A DNA stretch of 64,000 nt. Origin: Novosphingobium malaysiense (GTDB taxonomy: Bacteria; Pseudomonadota; Alphaproteobacteria; Sphingomonadales; Sphingomonadaceae). The position numbers were made by a program, and so were the translations under genes. The stretch covers positions 28,210 through 92,209 of the forward strand of contig NZ_JTDI01000008.1 of the NCBI RefSeq assembly GCF_000802225.1, written 5' to 3'. Shown here in pieces: positions 54,419-62,546 of the stretch. A model generated the notes under the pieces. The model had not been told where the DNA came from. It worked only from the letters and a program-made list of their open reading frames with translations, and ran no database searches. Position 1 is the stretch's first letter. Each line of letters starts with the position of its first letter.

Positions 54419-55372
54419 ATGACCGCCATTTCACTTTCCTCGCAGTGTTCAGCACGAATGCGCGATCATGGCTATGCCATCATTGAGGATCTGGTTTCGC
54501 CGGATTTGATCGAAGCCTTGAACGCGGACTTCGAGAAGCACTTTGCGGCAACCGCGTTTTCGCAAGGCAACTTTTCCGGGACGGAAACGCGACGCTTTGC
54601 CGGACTTCTCAAGCGATCCTGCCATGTAGCACATCTCGTCGAGCACGATCTGATCCTCGCGCTTGCCGACGACCTGCTGGGCCGATGGTGCGATCATTTC
54701 TCGCTCAATCTCACGCAGGCAATCGAGCTAGCTCCAGGGGCGAGCCAGCAGGTCCCTCATCGCGACCAGGACATGTGGCCATGCAGCGGTTTCATTGACC
54801 GCGAACGCGACATCGAATTCCTGATCAACGTCTTGTGGCCGCTTTCGGCCTTCACGCGGGACAATGGCGCAACGCTTGTCTGGCCTGGGAGCCACCAGCG
54901 GCAGGACGAACTGCTCATCACCCCCAAGGAAGCCGTATTTGCAGAAATGGCCCCGGGCTCGGCACTCGTATTCCTGGGCTCGACGCTCCATGCCGCAGGC
55001 GCCAATCGTACCGCCCTTCCCCGCCGCGGCATTATCATCAGCTACTGCCTTGGATGGCTGAAACCTTACGAGCTCCCCTGGCTTGCATACCCGCCCGAGG
55101 TGGCGCGGCAGTTCCCCAGAAGCCTTGCGCGGCTCGCAGGGTACCAGGTGCATCGTCCCAACCTCGGTACGTTCGAGGGCCGTTGTCCTTCGCTGTTGCT
55201 CGAGGACGCTGCAAGGCCAAACGGAGCGGTCGATGCCCTTTTGCCCGAACAGGAAGCCCTGATCGCCGCATGGCGCCAAGGTGCTGACGCACCGGGGGGC
55301 CATCCGCCAATGCTCGCCCCGCATCTGAATTCCGGTTCGGCCTCGCTCGGGACGGAGCGAGCAGGTGGATAA
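54419..55372 (+). CDS. phytanoyl-CoA dioxygenase (PhyH) family protein
   Basis: 317 residues. HRDQDMW supplies the HxD iron ligands and STLHAAGAN the distal His; a following Arg (PRRGIIISY) would hold 2-oxoglutarate. A phyH-like gene directly after luxI is a known arrangement in Sphingomonadaceae. It may modify the AHL acyl chain or act on a quorum-regulated substrate; neither is shown here. AAGGGG precedes the ATG. Its 3' end overlaps the next gene by 8 bases. Confidence 0.88.
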   Translation: MTAISLSSQCSARMRDHGYAIIEDLVSPDLIEALNADFEKHFAATAFSQGNFSGTETRRFAGLLKRSCHVAHLVEHDLILALADDLLGRWCDHFSLNLTQAIELAPGASQQVPHRDQDMWPCSGFIDRERDIEFLINVLWPLSAFTRDNGATLVWPGSHQRQDELLITPKEAVFAEMAPGSALVFLGSTLHAAGANRTALPRRGIIISYCLGWLKPYELPWLAYPPEVARQFPRSLARLAGYQVHRPNLGTFEGRCPSLLLEDAARPNGAVDALLPEQEALIAAWRQGADAPGGHPPMLAPHLNSGSASLGTERAGG

Positions 55373-55739
55373 CCCCGACGCGGCGAACCGGCACCTTCCC
55401 CTTTGCCGCGCGCTGATCCGCCAACGACAGCTTGTGACGGATCTTGTCGGATCGATGCTGTGCGCAAATCCGGTGTGGGACATGTTGCTTGACCTGTATC
55501 TCGCCGACCATGAAGGCAGATTGCCCTACATCTGGCCGCTCAGCGTAGCCGGCAACGTGCCGATCTCTAGTGCCCATCGGAAGATCGATGCCATGGTCCA
55601 ACATGGCCTTGTCGTCCGCGTTGTTGATGTAAGTGATCGTCGCCGGGTCGGAATTCAGCTGACTGCGGAGTTCCGCGAAAGGCTTGAATTGCTCTTCGAC
55701 AGGTTGATGCTGGCATTCCACGATGTCTCCTGTTCGTGA
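55365..55739 (+). CDS. MarR-like winged-helix regulator
   Basis: 124 residues starting at a GTG inside the end of the phyH-like gene. The centre (AGNVPISSAHRKIDAMVQHGLVVRVVDVSDRRRVGIQLT) is a winged helix with the Asp-Arg-Arg wing typical of MarR proteins. It lacks the longer dimerisation helices of full-size members. The overlap suggests co-expression with luxI and phyH, so it may be a local regulator of the quorum cluster. Confidence 0.75.
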   Translation: MDNPDAANRHLPLCRALIRQRQLVTDLVGSMLCANPVWDMLLDLYLADHEGRLPYIWPLSVAGNVPISSAHRKIDAMVQHGLVVRVVDVSDRRRVGIQLTAEFRERLELLFDRLMLAFHDVSCS

Positions 55740-55770
55740 CGGTGCCGCGATTGAAACCTCCGCGAACCCG

Positions 55771-56322
55771 TCATTGCCAGGGCCTCGCCAGTCCCAGTTC
55801 GACGAGATGATCGCCGACATCCCTTCCATCGACTAGAATACGGGCGAGCGTGCGACCGTATCTATCCGTTCCGCTTCGCGAAATCGCCACATGACCGCCC
55901 TTCAGGAATGAAGCGAGTTCATCCCTGCTGCGCACAGCAAGGCTATAGTCGCACCATCCTTGCCGCCGCCTGTCGGTGCATTTAGGGCTATTGGACAGTT
56001 CCGGTGCGTCGATGTTCTCGATCCGCACGCGTTCTCCGGCGCACGTGCGGATGGTATCTCCGTCATGAACACCGCCAATGCAGAGTGATGGCGCTACGTT
56101 GGGTTCGGCGACTTTGGCAAACCCCGGCCTCTTCGCTTCGATCCAGATGCTGAGACCAACACCGATCAGGCCTCCCGCAATGAGGCCGAGCACCACAATT
56201 AAGAATTGACCATGCCGGCTTGCGGCCTTGCGGCGAACTTGCTGCGGCCTTGGCTCATATCCCCGGAATTGCACAAAGTTAGCTGGACGTCGTGCTGATC
56301 TCGATCTTTTTCGCATCCTCAT
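55771..56322 (-). CDS. membrane-anchored SNase-like nuclease
   Basis: 183 residues. A basic N-terminus (RKRSRSARR) and one membrane helix (about residues 39-61, FLIVVLGLIAGGLIGVGLSIW) precede a staphylococcal-nuclease-like domain: GVHDGDTIRTCAGERVRIENIDAPE holds the metal-binding Asp and catalytic Arg, and DRYGRTLARILVDGRDVG the later Arg. The catalytic domain would face the periplasm. It could degrade incoming DNA. It converges on the MarR-like gene. Confidence 0.85.
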   Translation of the reverse strand: MRMRKRSRSARRPANFVQFRGYEPRPQQVRRKAASRHGQFLIVVLGLIAGGLIGVGLSIWIEAKRPGFAKVAEPNVAPSLCIGGVHDGDTIRTCAGERVRIENIDAPELSNSPKCTDRRRQGWCDYSLAVRSRDELASFLKGGHVAISRSGTDRYGRTLARILVDGRDVGDHLVELGLARPWQ

Positions 56323-56896
56323 GATATATGGCGATTATCCGCTTTGTCATTCGTTCGCGTGCGACGACCACTTGGCAATTCCGGGGGTTTCCCGCTGATT
56401 TGCGCCTCCTTGCGAGTGACGGATCGCCTGCATCCGGCTATTTGACCAAGTATGTCCCTGCTTTGCTATTTCGGCCGCCACAAGCCTTCAATGCACTCCA
56501 TCGCGCGCGGAAAACAGGGAGGATATACGGCACTGTGCGATTCGTGCGGGGTTCCTCTCGAGCGGGATGACGCAGGCTCTTGGCGCATTTCCCACCCAAG
56601 TCGTGCACCGTCCTATCCGCGGCGCTGACCTGCAATTTTGACGGTCGATTTCAGCTGCACATCTAGGGCAGGCCCTCGCATGGAGACGTTCGCTCCCACA
56701 GCAAGGCCGCATGTCGCTTTTTGGGACGAAGCCGTCGTTCCGATGCCGCAGGTTGAGCGTCAGCTCTTGCCGGATGCCGACGTTCAGCGCTTGTCCGTGC
56801 GCAAAGCGCCGCGCATTGCCTCGCGCGTTAGCAACGTGAAGGAGGCTCTGCAGTTGAAGACGATGTCGCGGGTTCGATCGAACTCACGATTCGCTC
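56323..56896. other. gene-poor stretch, possible small ORFs only
   Basis: 574 bases between the SNase gene and the HEPN-like gene. A basic 80-codon frame (56328-56570, MAIIRFVIRSRATTTW) and another at 56638-56907 are open but lack ribosome sites and family features. I see no RNA gene or repeat. Confidence 0.4.
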
Positions 56897-57580
56897 TCAA
56901 GAGATGAGATCGATTCTGCCTACGCGCTTCATTTGTTGCCTAACCCAATTTCGGTATACACTGGACGCGCCTTCGAGCTCCTTGCTCATATCAATCTCGG
57001 TGACCGTGAAATCACCGGGCACAGTGAATTTGAGTTCGGACCGGAGTAGCGCGCCGACAACGTAATCATAGCTCACGCTATGGTCTTCATGATATTCTAT
57101 TGCGCAAAGGTCGAAAGCATCAGCGATTAACGGATCGATGATCGTGTAGATAAATTCTAACGAGAGCCTTCGGAAATCCCGCTGCTCAGGTGCGCAGAAA
57201 TGCTGGATCGAATTTCGGGCTTGCCGAAGCTGCTCGAAGCATTTCGGGTTTGGCAGTCGAGTGCCCGTGGTAGCCCATAGGATTTGGGGCAGCCTTTCAA
57301 AGTCGTGAGTTCGTCCTCGCCGAACGAGCGTTTCGATGTCCAGCAAGCTACCCGAGTTGTCGTCTAGGCCAAAGACATCTTTGAAAATTAGCAATGGATG
57401 CTCTCTGGCAATGATCGCCTTCAGGAATAACTCGCCCGCATGTGCGGTGTTGAGGACGCAAATGTGCTCCCAATGCTCATTCCCCGGATCGAAATACACC
57501 GCATGCGTATTGGCTTGAGCCAGTGCGCCGACGGCCAAATTTAAGATCCGTTGCGGTATTTCCTTCAGTGCTTCATTCAT
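56897..57580 (-). CDS. HEPN-like domain protein
   Basis: 227 residues. The helical core (HICVLNTAHAGELFLKAIIARE) followed by RQARNSIQH, giving an Rx4H motif at R122-H127, is the HEPN ribonuclease signature. HEPN proteins are often RNases in toxin-antitoxin or phage-defence systems. It overlaps the upstream gene by ATGA, and both carry an Rx4H motif. Base composition is AT-richer than the island average. HEPN assignment rests on motif and helical pattern only. Confidence 0.6.
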   Translation of the reverse strand: MNEALKEIPQRILNLAVGALAQANTHAVYFDPGNEHWEHICVLNTAHAGELFLKAIIAREHPLLIFKDVFGLDDNSGSLLDIETLVRRGRTHDFERLPQILWATTGTRLPNPKCFEQLRQARNSIQHFCAPEQRDFRRLSLEFIYTIIDPLIADAFDLCAIEYHEDHSVSYDYVVGALLRSELKFTVPGDFTVTEIDMSKELEGASSVYRNWVRQQMKRVGRIDLIS

Positions 57581-58293
57581 GTGGTGTCGCCATTGTCGCC
57601 ATTCATTCTGGCAACGTCGCGTTGGACCGCGTCGTAGATGCCCATATTCATCACGAGAACACTGCCGTCGCTAAGCCGCTCCAGCTCAACGAAACCAGCT
57701 CTCTCGAAGATCAGCCAAATGTTTCGTTCGCCGCGTTCCAGCCAGATCTGAATTGCGACGAGCCGCCGGCGCATCAGGTGACATCCATACTCGTCCAGCT
57801 CACCTGGCCAGGCGCCCTCGTGGAAGAGACGATGGACGAAGTAATCCCGCTTATCCTTGATCCATTTCAGATAAGCGATGTCGGCATCGTTGACCTCGTG
57901 GCGTTCGAGAATCTTGATCAACGATCCCAACGTGGAACCCTCAAGCAGAGCTTTTTTTGCTACAGATCGTTCCCAGGCACCCTGGTCCGGGCCGAGCGCC
58001 TTCTGCAACTTGACCCGGTCGCACATGTGCATTGCTGAGATCAGCATGCTCTCGAACTTGCCGACCGCGAGATAGGCTCCGGCCATCTCCTGGCAGTAGA
58101 GGAAGCGGGCAACATCGAGGTCGGACATCGATCCAATAATCGCCGATAGCTTTTTCCTGTCGACTGCGGTCTTGAACACACTGGCCTCGATTTCTTCCGT
58201 GAATTGTAAGGCTACCATGCCGACGGACTTCAAACGACCCAGATCAGACCTGCCGACGAGCTGCCCTGCAGCCCACTGGGTCTCAAACTCCAT
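57577..58293 (-). CDS. second HEPN-like protein
   Basis: 238 residues. Mostly helical; KDKRDYFVHRLFH contains an Rx4H motif at R149-H154, preceded by helical segments (SLIKILERHEVNDADIAYLKWI) as in many abortive-infection HEPN proteins. The C-terminal part (IWLIFERAGFVELERLSDGSVLVMNMG) is beta-rich. It is translated with the next gene through ATGA. It is divergent from the GHKL/nucleotidyltransferase operon with a 297-bp gap. Confidence 0.55.
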   Translation of the reverse strand: MEFETQWAAGQLVGRSDLGRLKSVGMVALQFTEEIEASVFKTAVDRKKLSAIIGSMSDLDVARFLYCQEMAGAYLAVGKFESMLISAMHMCDRVKLQKALGPDQGAWERSVAKKALLEGSTLGSLIKILERHEVNDADIAYLKWIKDKRDYFVHRLFHEGAWPGELDEYGCHLMRRRLVAIQIWLERGERNIWLIFERAGFVELERLSDGSVLVMNMGIYDAVQRDVARMNGDNGDTT

Positions 58294-58590
58294 GCCCTCC
58301 AGACGATGGCGAATACGACGAACATCGGTCCGACGAGCAGCTCGGTGGTGACATGCGATTCTTCCGACCCGAACGACTCGGGTCGATCACAGGGTCGATA
58401 GAATCGCGGCCGCCGTCAGATGTCCTTGGGGGCGTCAGCGACCGATGTGCCGACAGAGGAAATTTGCCGATGATTCCATTGGTTAGTGAATTTCATAGCG
58501 ATGAAAACGCGAATATTTCGCCAAAATACGTGATACTATTGCAATTACGCCGTGCCGCTCTTACATTGAAATTCATGATGGAGACGACTC
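58294..58590. other. divergent promoter region of HEPN pair and GHKL operon
   Basis: 297 bases, AT-richer toward the right end (GAATATTTCGCCAAAATACG). It probably holds both promoters. A plus-strand frame at 58353-58598 is judged non-coding because it overlaps the next start and shows no family features. Confidence 0.5.
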
Positions 58591-58815
58591 GTGGCTGATA
58601 GCGAAAAGAGGACGAATTTTGTGCGCTTGGCGGAAGGGCGCACGCAGATCGCGTTGGACGCGATCCGCAAGCTGGGGAATCTTTCGAACCGTCGGGCCTA
58701 CGAATTTAGCGACGCCGATATCCGGAAGATCAGCAAAGCGCTGAAGGAGGCGGTGTCCGACCTCGAGAAGCGCTTCGGGTCCTCCAACGAGCCGTCGGAC
58801 AGCTTCAAGCTCTAA
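58591..58815 (+). CDS. small helical protein of the GHKL/NTase operon
   Basis: 74 residues from a GTG start with GGAGA upstream. Sequence features: FVRLAEGRTQIALDAIRKLGNLSNR, then YEFSDADIRKISKALKEAVSDLEKRF, two amphipathic helices with a charged coiled-coil tendency. I recognise this RLAE...IRKLGNLSN pattern as recurrent among small bacterial proteins but know of no assigned function. It lies 14 bases before the GHKL gene and is very probably part of the same system, as a partner or regulator. Confidence 0.7.
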   Translation: MADSEKRTNFVRLAEGRTQIALDAIRKLGNLSNRRAYEFSDADIRKISKALKEAVSDLEKRFGSSNEPSDSFKL

Positions 58816-58829
58816 ACAGGGACAATACC

Positions 58830-60677
58830 ATGCGGCCGGAACACCTCGGAATTGGTGACAAGACCTTCCTGATCAACCGGCTGATCCAGCAGGCGCCGAT
58901 CAACACCCTCATCCGCGAGTTCTTCAAGAACGCCGATGAAAACGCGGCGCTCGCCCCCGAAGGCAAGCGGCGCGTCGACATCTTCCCGACCATGATCGAG
59001 GGCGTGAGGAAACTGACCTTCTGGAACACCGGCGTCGGGATGAGCGCGGCGGAGCTGCGGCGCGCAACAGATCTCAGCTCATCGGTCAACAAGATGATGG
59101 CGCTCGATGGAAACTTCGGCATCGGCGCCAAGGTTTCAGGGCTCGCGGCGTCGCCTGACGGCATCCGCTATAGGTCCTGCAAGGATGGCGAGGTCAACGA
59201 GGTTACGATCGGCTGGGATGAGGAGGAACAGACCTATGTTCGCTTCTCCATGCAACTGGCCGATGGCCAGACTGACACGATCTACGACGTCACCTCTGTC
59301 GTCCAGGCCGCTGGGACACCAACCGATTTCGACTGGACGGAGGTCGTGCTGTTTGGCGAAAGCCTTGACCACGATACCGTCGCCGAGCCGATTGGCACGG
59401 GCGTCCCTGTCGATCGCAGCTTCATCGCCACTTCCATTTTCAGGCGCTTCGTTTCTTTCTCGCCCGGCGTGCAGGTCCGCATCGACGTCGCGATGACCAA
59501 GGGCGGCGGCAAGGATGAAACCGGCAGGTTTCGCCAACTGCGCACGCTCGATGAAATCCTCGATCGGCTTCCACGCCACGAAGATGTCGTCGATGCGGAG
59601 ACGGGCATTACCGTGCGTTACATCCATGATCCCAAGCACGAAGGGTCCAGCCATACCTATAGTGCCCGGGCCAACGCTGCCACCGGCTCGACAACGTTTC
59701 TGGCGCTGGTCTACCGCGACGAGCGGTATGACTTTCGCACGCAGAAAGTCTGGTCCTCAGTCGCACCCACGTTCGGCATTCCGTTCGGTTCGAAGGTGCT
59801 CACGGTGGAAATCCGGCTGCCCGACGATGCGGCATTTCCGAACCAGTATCGCGATGCCCTGACATGGCGTCACGATCGTTCGCCGCTGACTGCCGACCAA
59901 TATGCTTATCTGGTCCGCCAGCTCATGCCTGACTGGGTGAAGGACGTCATTCGGTCGGAATCCCCGGACAGCACCGATGATCTAAACGACCTTCAGTCGG
60001 ACCTTCAGTCGCTGCTCGATGAGCTTCGCGTGCCGACCAACGTCGCCAAGAAGGCGCCGGAACAGATCACGCGGTCGGAAGCCAATGATGCCGGGCTTGC
60101 TGAACCTGAGCCGACAACCCTTCAGTCGGAGGAGGACGAGGAGAAGATCCCTGGCCTCAAGCCGCCGATGAAACGGACAGAACCCCGGGCATCGACTTCG
60201 CGGGTGCGCATGGCGCCGGAAGGTGCGACCGCTTCAAAGCTCGCGCGGGCGCTTGAGCGCGCTCCCGAGATCAAGATCCTCACGGAAGCCGACGAGATCG
60301 CCGACCGCGACATGAAAGGCCGGGCTGCGCGCTTCTATCCGGAAGTTCAGACCTTGTTCGTCAACGGCCTGTATCCGGTCGTCGCCAAGATGGCGGACGA
60401 GCTGGCAAACGAGTTCTCCGATGCCGAGGATCCCGACGAAGCGCGCGCGACCGCGTTGCAGGCGTCACAGCGAACTCTGGCCTTCAGGGCCGGAAAGGCG
60501 ACCTGCTTTGCCTTGGCGAAGCGGATGCTGGATGACTGGTCGACCGAGGATCTGGAGCGTGCGACTTCGCCGGAATCGCTTTCGATGGCGGCGGACGATT
60601 ATCGTCAGAGCCTGGCCTCCGCACGCAAATGGATCAAGGACCGAGTCCGCATCGCCAGCGTCAGCGCGCTGGGATGA
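58830..60677 (+). CDS. GHKL (HSP90/MORC-like) ATPase
   Basis: 615 residues. The ATP-binding fold is visible: N-box REFFKNADEN (N34), motif WNTGVGMS (residues 65-72) and GNFGIGAKVSG (94-104). The usual DxGxG Asp is Asn here. The fold continues to about residue 340 with beta-rich transducer-like sequence; the rest is acidic and less ordered (about 400-470) and ends in a helical domain. It is of MORC/MutL-like type with no visible nuclease. It probably undergoes ATP-driven dimer clamping. Followed after 48 bases by the nucleotidyltransferase. Confidence 0.85.
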   Translation: MRPEHLGIGDKTFLINRLIQQAPINTLIREFFKNADENAALAPEGKRRVDIFPTMIEGVRKLTFWNTGVGMSAAELRRATDLSSSVNKMMALDGNFGIGAKVSGLAASPDGIRYRSCKDGEVNEVTIGWDEEEQTYVRFSMQLADGQTDTIYDVTSVVQAAGTPTDFDWTEVVLFGESLDHDTVAEPIGTGVPVDRSFIATSIFRRFVSFSPGVQVRIDVAMTKGGGKDETGRFRQLRTLDEILDRLPRHEDVVDAETGITVRYIHDPKHEGSSHTYSARANAATGSTTFLALVYRDERYDFRTQKVWSSVAPTFGIPFGSKVLTVEIRLPDDAAFPNQYRDALTWRHDRSPLTADQYAYLVRQLMPDWVKDVIRSESPDSTDDLNDLQSDLQSLLDELRVPTNVAKKAPEQITRSEANDAGLAEPEPTTLQSEEDEEKIPGLKPPMKRTEPRASTSRVRMAPEGATASKLARALERAPEIKILTEADEIADRDMKGRAARFYPEVQTLFVNGLYPVVAKMADELANEFSDAEDPDEARATALQASQRTLAFRAGKATCFALAKRMLDDWSTEDLERATSPESLSMAADDYRQSLASARKWIKDRVRIASVSALG

Positions 60678-60725
60678 TCGGCATGTTCGACCAACCTCTT
60701 CGGGGCAGCTTGCCCGGCGCACGCG

Positions 60726-61487
60726 ATGACCGCTGACCAGTATCTCTATGGGATCCTGGCAAGGGAAACCGTCGACGCCAGTGCCAGCTCGCCGTTGCGA
60801 CAGGTGGCTGTCACCCTGATGCCGCGGCTGCGCGTATGGGCCGGCGATCTACTTGTCGGCGTCCATCCTAGCGGTTCGTTCGCCAAGGGCACGGCGAACG
60901 CCAGCGGAACCGACATCGACCTCTTCCTTTCGCTGCGGTCCGACACCACCGCCACCTTGAAGGATATCTACGACACGCTGTTCAACCAGCTTCAGCAGTC
61001 GGGATACGCACCGAGAAAGCAGAACGTGTCGATCGGCTTGAAGGTCGGGAGCTTCAAGGTCGATCTGGTCCCGGGCAAGCAGCAGCAGGCCAATTCCAAC
61101 GATCATAGCCTCTGGCGAAATCGCGCGCAGACATGGACCAAGACCAATATCGGTACTCATATCGCCGCGGTTCAGCGCTCCGGACGGCAGAACGAAATCC
61201 GCGTCATCAAACTCTGGCGCAATCAGCGCGGCTTGGACTTCCCGTCCTTCTATCTGGAGCTATCGGTGATCGCCGCCCTTAGTGGAAACACCCAGCCCGG
61301 CTTTTCGGATCGGGTCTGGACGGCCCTGACTTATCTGTCGAACTGCTTCGAGAACGCCCGCGCCGTCGATCCGGCCAACACCAACAACATCATCTCCGAC
61401 GACCTTTCAGAAAGCGGCAAAACGGCGATTGCCCGCGCCGCAAGCGAAACGCTTAAGGCGAAGACCTGGGGCGAGGTGGTCAAATGA
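60726..61487 (+). CDS. pol-beta superfamily nucleotidyltransferase (CD-NTase or class I CCA-like)
   Basis: 253 residues. The hallmark GSFAKGT (G50-S51) is followed by the metal-binding DIDLFLSL (D63, D65) and a third Asp in FKVDLVPG (D113), so the active site is complete. After it, a helical part (VIKLWRNQRGLDFPSFYLELSVIAAL) resembles CCA-adding/OAS-type nucleotidyltransferases. It could make a nucleotide signal, as in CBASS, or modify RNA or protein. Overlap with the next gene by ATGA ties it to the nuclease-like partner. Confidence 0.85.
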   Translation: MTADQYLYGILARETVDASASSPLRQVAVTLMPRLRVWAGDLLVGVHPSGSFAKGTANASGTDIDLFLSLRSDTTATLKDIYDTLFNQLQQSGYAPRKQNVSIGLKVGSFKVDLVPGKQQQANSNDHSLWRNRAQTWTKTNIGTHIAAVQRSGRQNEIRVIKLWRNQRGLDFPSFYLELSVIAALSGNTQPGFSDRVWTALTYLSNCFENARAVDPANTNNIISDDLSESGKTAIARAASETLKAKTWGEVVK

Positions 61488-62206
61488 CGAGCTGGTCCCT
61501 TGAGGCGCTGCTGGCGGATCTGCATTCATCGGTGACGGAGCAGCTTGCTCGCGCCCGACGCACGATGGGTCATCCCGTTGCCAAGGGCGACGTCGCCGAG
61601 AGTATCTGGGCGCAACTTTTGGCCGGCTATCTTCCGCAGCGCTACAAAGTCGCAAAAGCGTTCGTCTGCGACAGCGAAGGCCGCTTCAGCGACCAGCTCG
61701 ACGTCGTGGTGTACGACCGGCAATATTCACCGTTGATCTTCGAGATGGACAATCAGATCATCATCCCGGCCGAGAGCGTCTATGCCGTGTTCGAAGCGAA
61801 GCAGGAGATCGATGCGGCACAGGTCGGTTATGCCGCGAAGAAGATCGCATCCGTGCGAGGGTTGAAGCGGACAAGCCTCCCCGTACCGCACATCGGCGGG
61901 AGTTCGCCGCCAAAGCCTCTTCAGCCCATCATCGGTGGATTGCTGACATTCGAAAGCACTTGGTCGCCGCCCTTGGGATCCAGCCTCGCCAAGGCTCTGG
62001 CGGATGCCGATGACGATAGTCGGATCGATATCGGCTGCGTCGCCGCCCACGGCTGGTTCGCCTGCGACGACGCTGGCTGCCATGTGATCAACGATCAGGG
62101 CAAGCCCGCGACGGCGTTCCTGCTGGAACTGATCGCGCGGCTGCAGGGTCTGGCCACGGTCCCGATGATCGACATCAGAGCTTATGCAAAGTGGCTCAAT
62201 GACTAA
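61484..62206 (+). CDS. DUF6602-like protein with PD-(D/E)xK nuclease-like core
   Basis: 240 residues. SDQLDVVVYDR (D73) and a following AVFEAKQEI (E104-x-K106) match the spacing of a PD-(D/E)xK nuclease active site; GDVAESIWAQLLAGYLP before it supplies a helix with a Glu. This resembles DUF6602 proteins. It is the likely effector of the operon if the nucleotidyltransferase makes a signal. The assignment is by motif; nuclease activity is inference. Confidence 0.75.
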   Translation: MTSWSLEALLADLHSSVTEQLARARRTMGHPVAKGDVAESIWAQLLAGYLPQRYKVAKAFVCDSEGRFSDQLDVVVYDRQYSPLIFEMDNQIIIPAESVYAVFEAKQEIDAAQVGYAAKKIASVRGLKRTSLPVPHIGGSSPPKPLQPIIGGLLTFESTWSPPLGSSLAKALADADDDSRIDIGCVAAHGWFACDDAGCHVINDQGKPATAFLLELIARLQGLATVPMIDIRAYAKWLND

Positions 62207-62546
62207 GAATCCGAAACCCAACGGTTAGGACTTAATTATGAATTTCTGCTCCTGATAAGCGGGGAAAGCTGAGCTGTACGGCTTAGATTCCGGATCGAGT
62301 TGCCGCGCCCAACCGACTGAATAAACGCTGCTTTGAAGAACTAAGTGCTCTGCGCGAATGGCTGCCTCCAGGGCGCAAAGCCGACCGGCTGGTTTGCGCG
62401 ACACGAAGGGCGAGTTTCAGCAGGAGCCGCCGCTCACATTAACGACGCTGAATGTCTTGAGCTGGTCGGCAGGTGCCTCGGGGCATCACCTTTCATCCGC
62501 TCCGATGCGTTCTTCAGTTGGCCACTCCGGCCATCGGAGAATGATC
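62207..62546. other. intergenic region before the recombinase gene
   Basis: 340 bases without a supported gene. Frames stay open across 62345-62546, but the recombinase start at 62547 has the only good ribosome site (GGAGA). No tRNA-like or att-like repeat of the tRNA-Gln segment was found here. Confidence 0.45.

Noticed and set aside
60726..61487. MNT antitoxin of a HEPN/MNT toxin-antitoxin pair
   Set aside because: The nucleotidyltransferase is 253 residues with a helical extension, larger than minimal MNT proteins, and it is not adjacent to or in the same operon as the HEPN-like genes.
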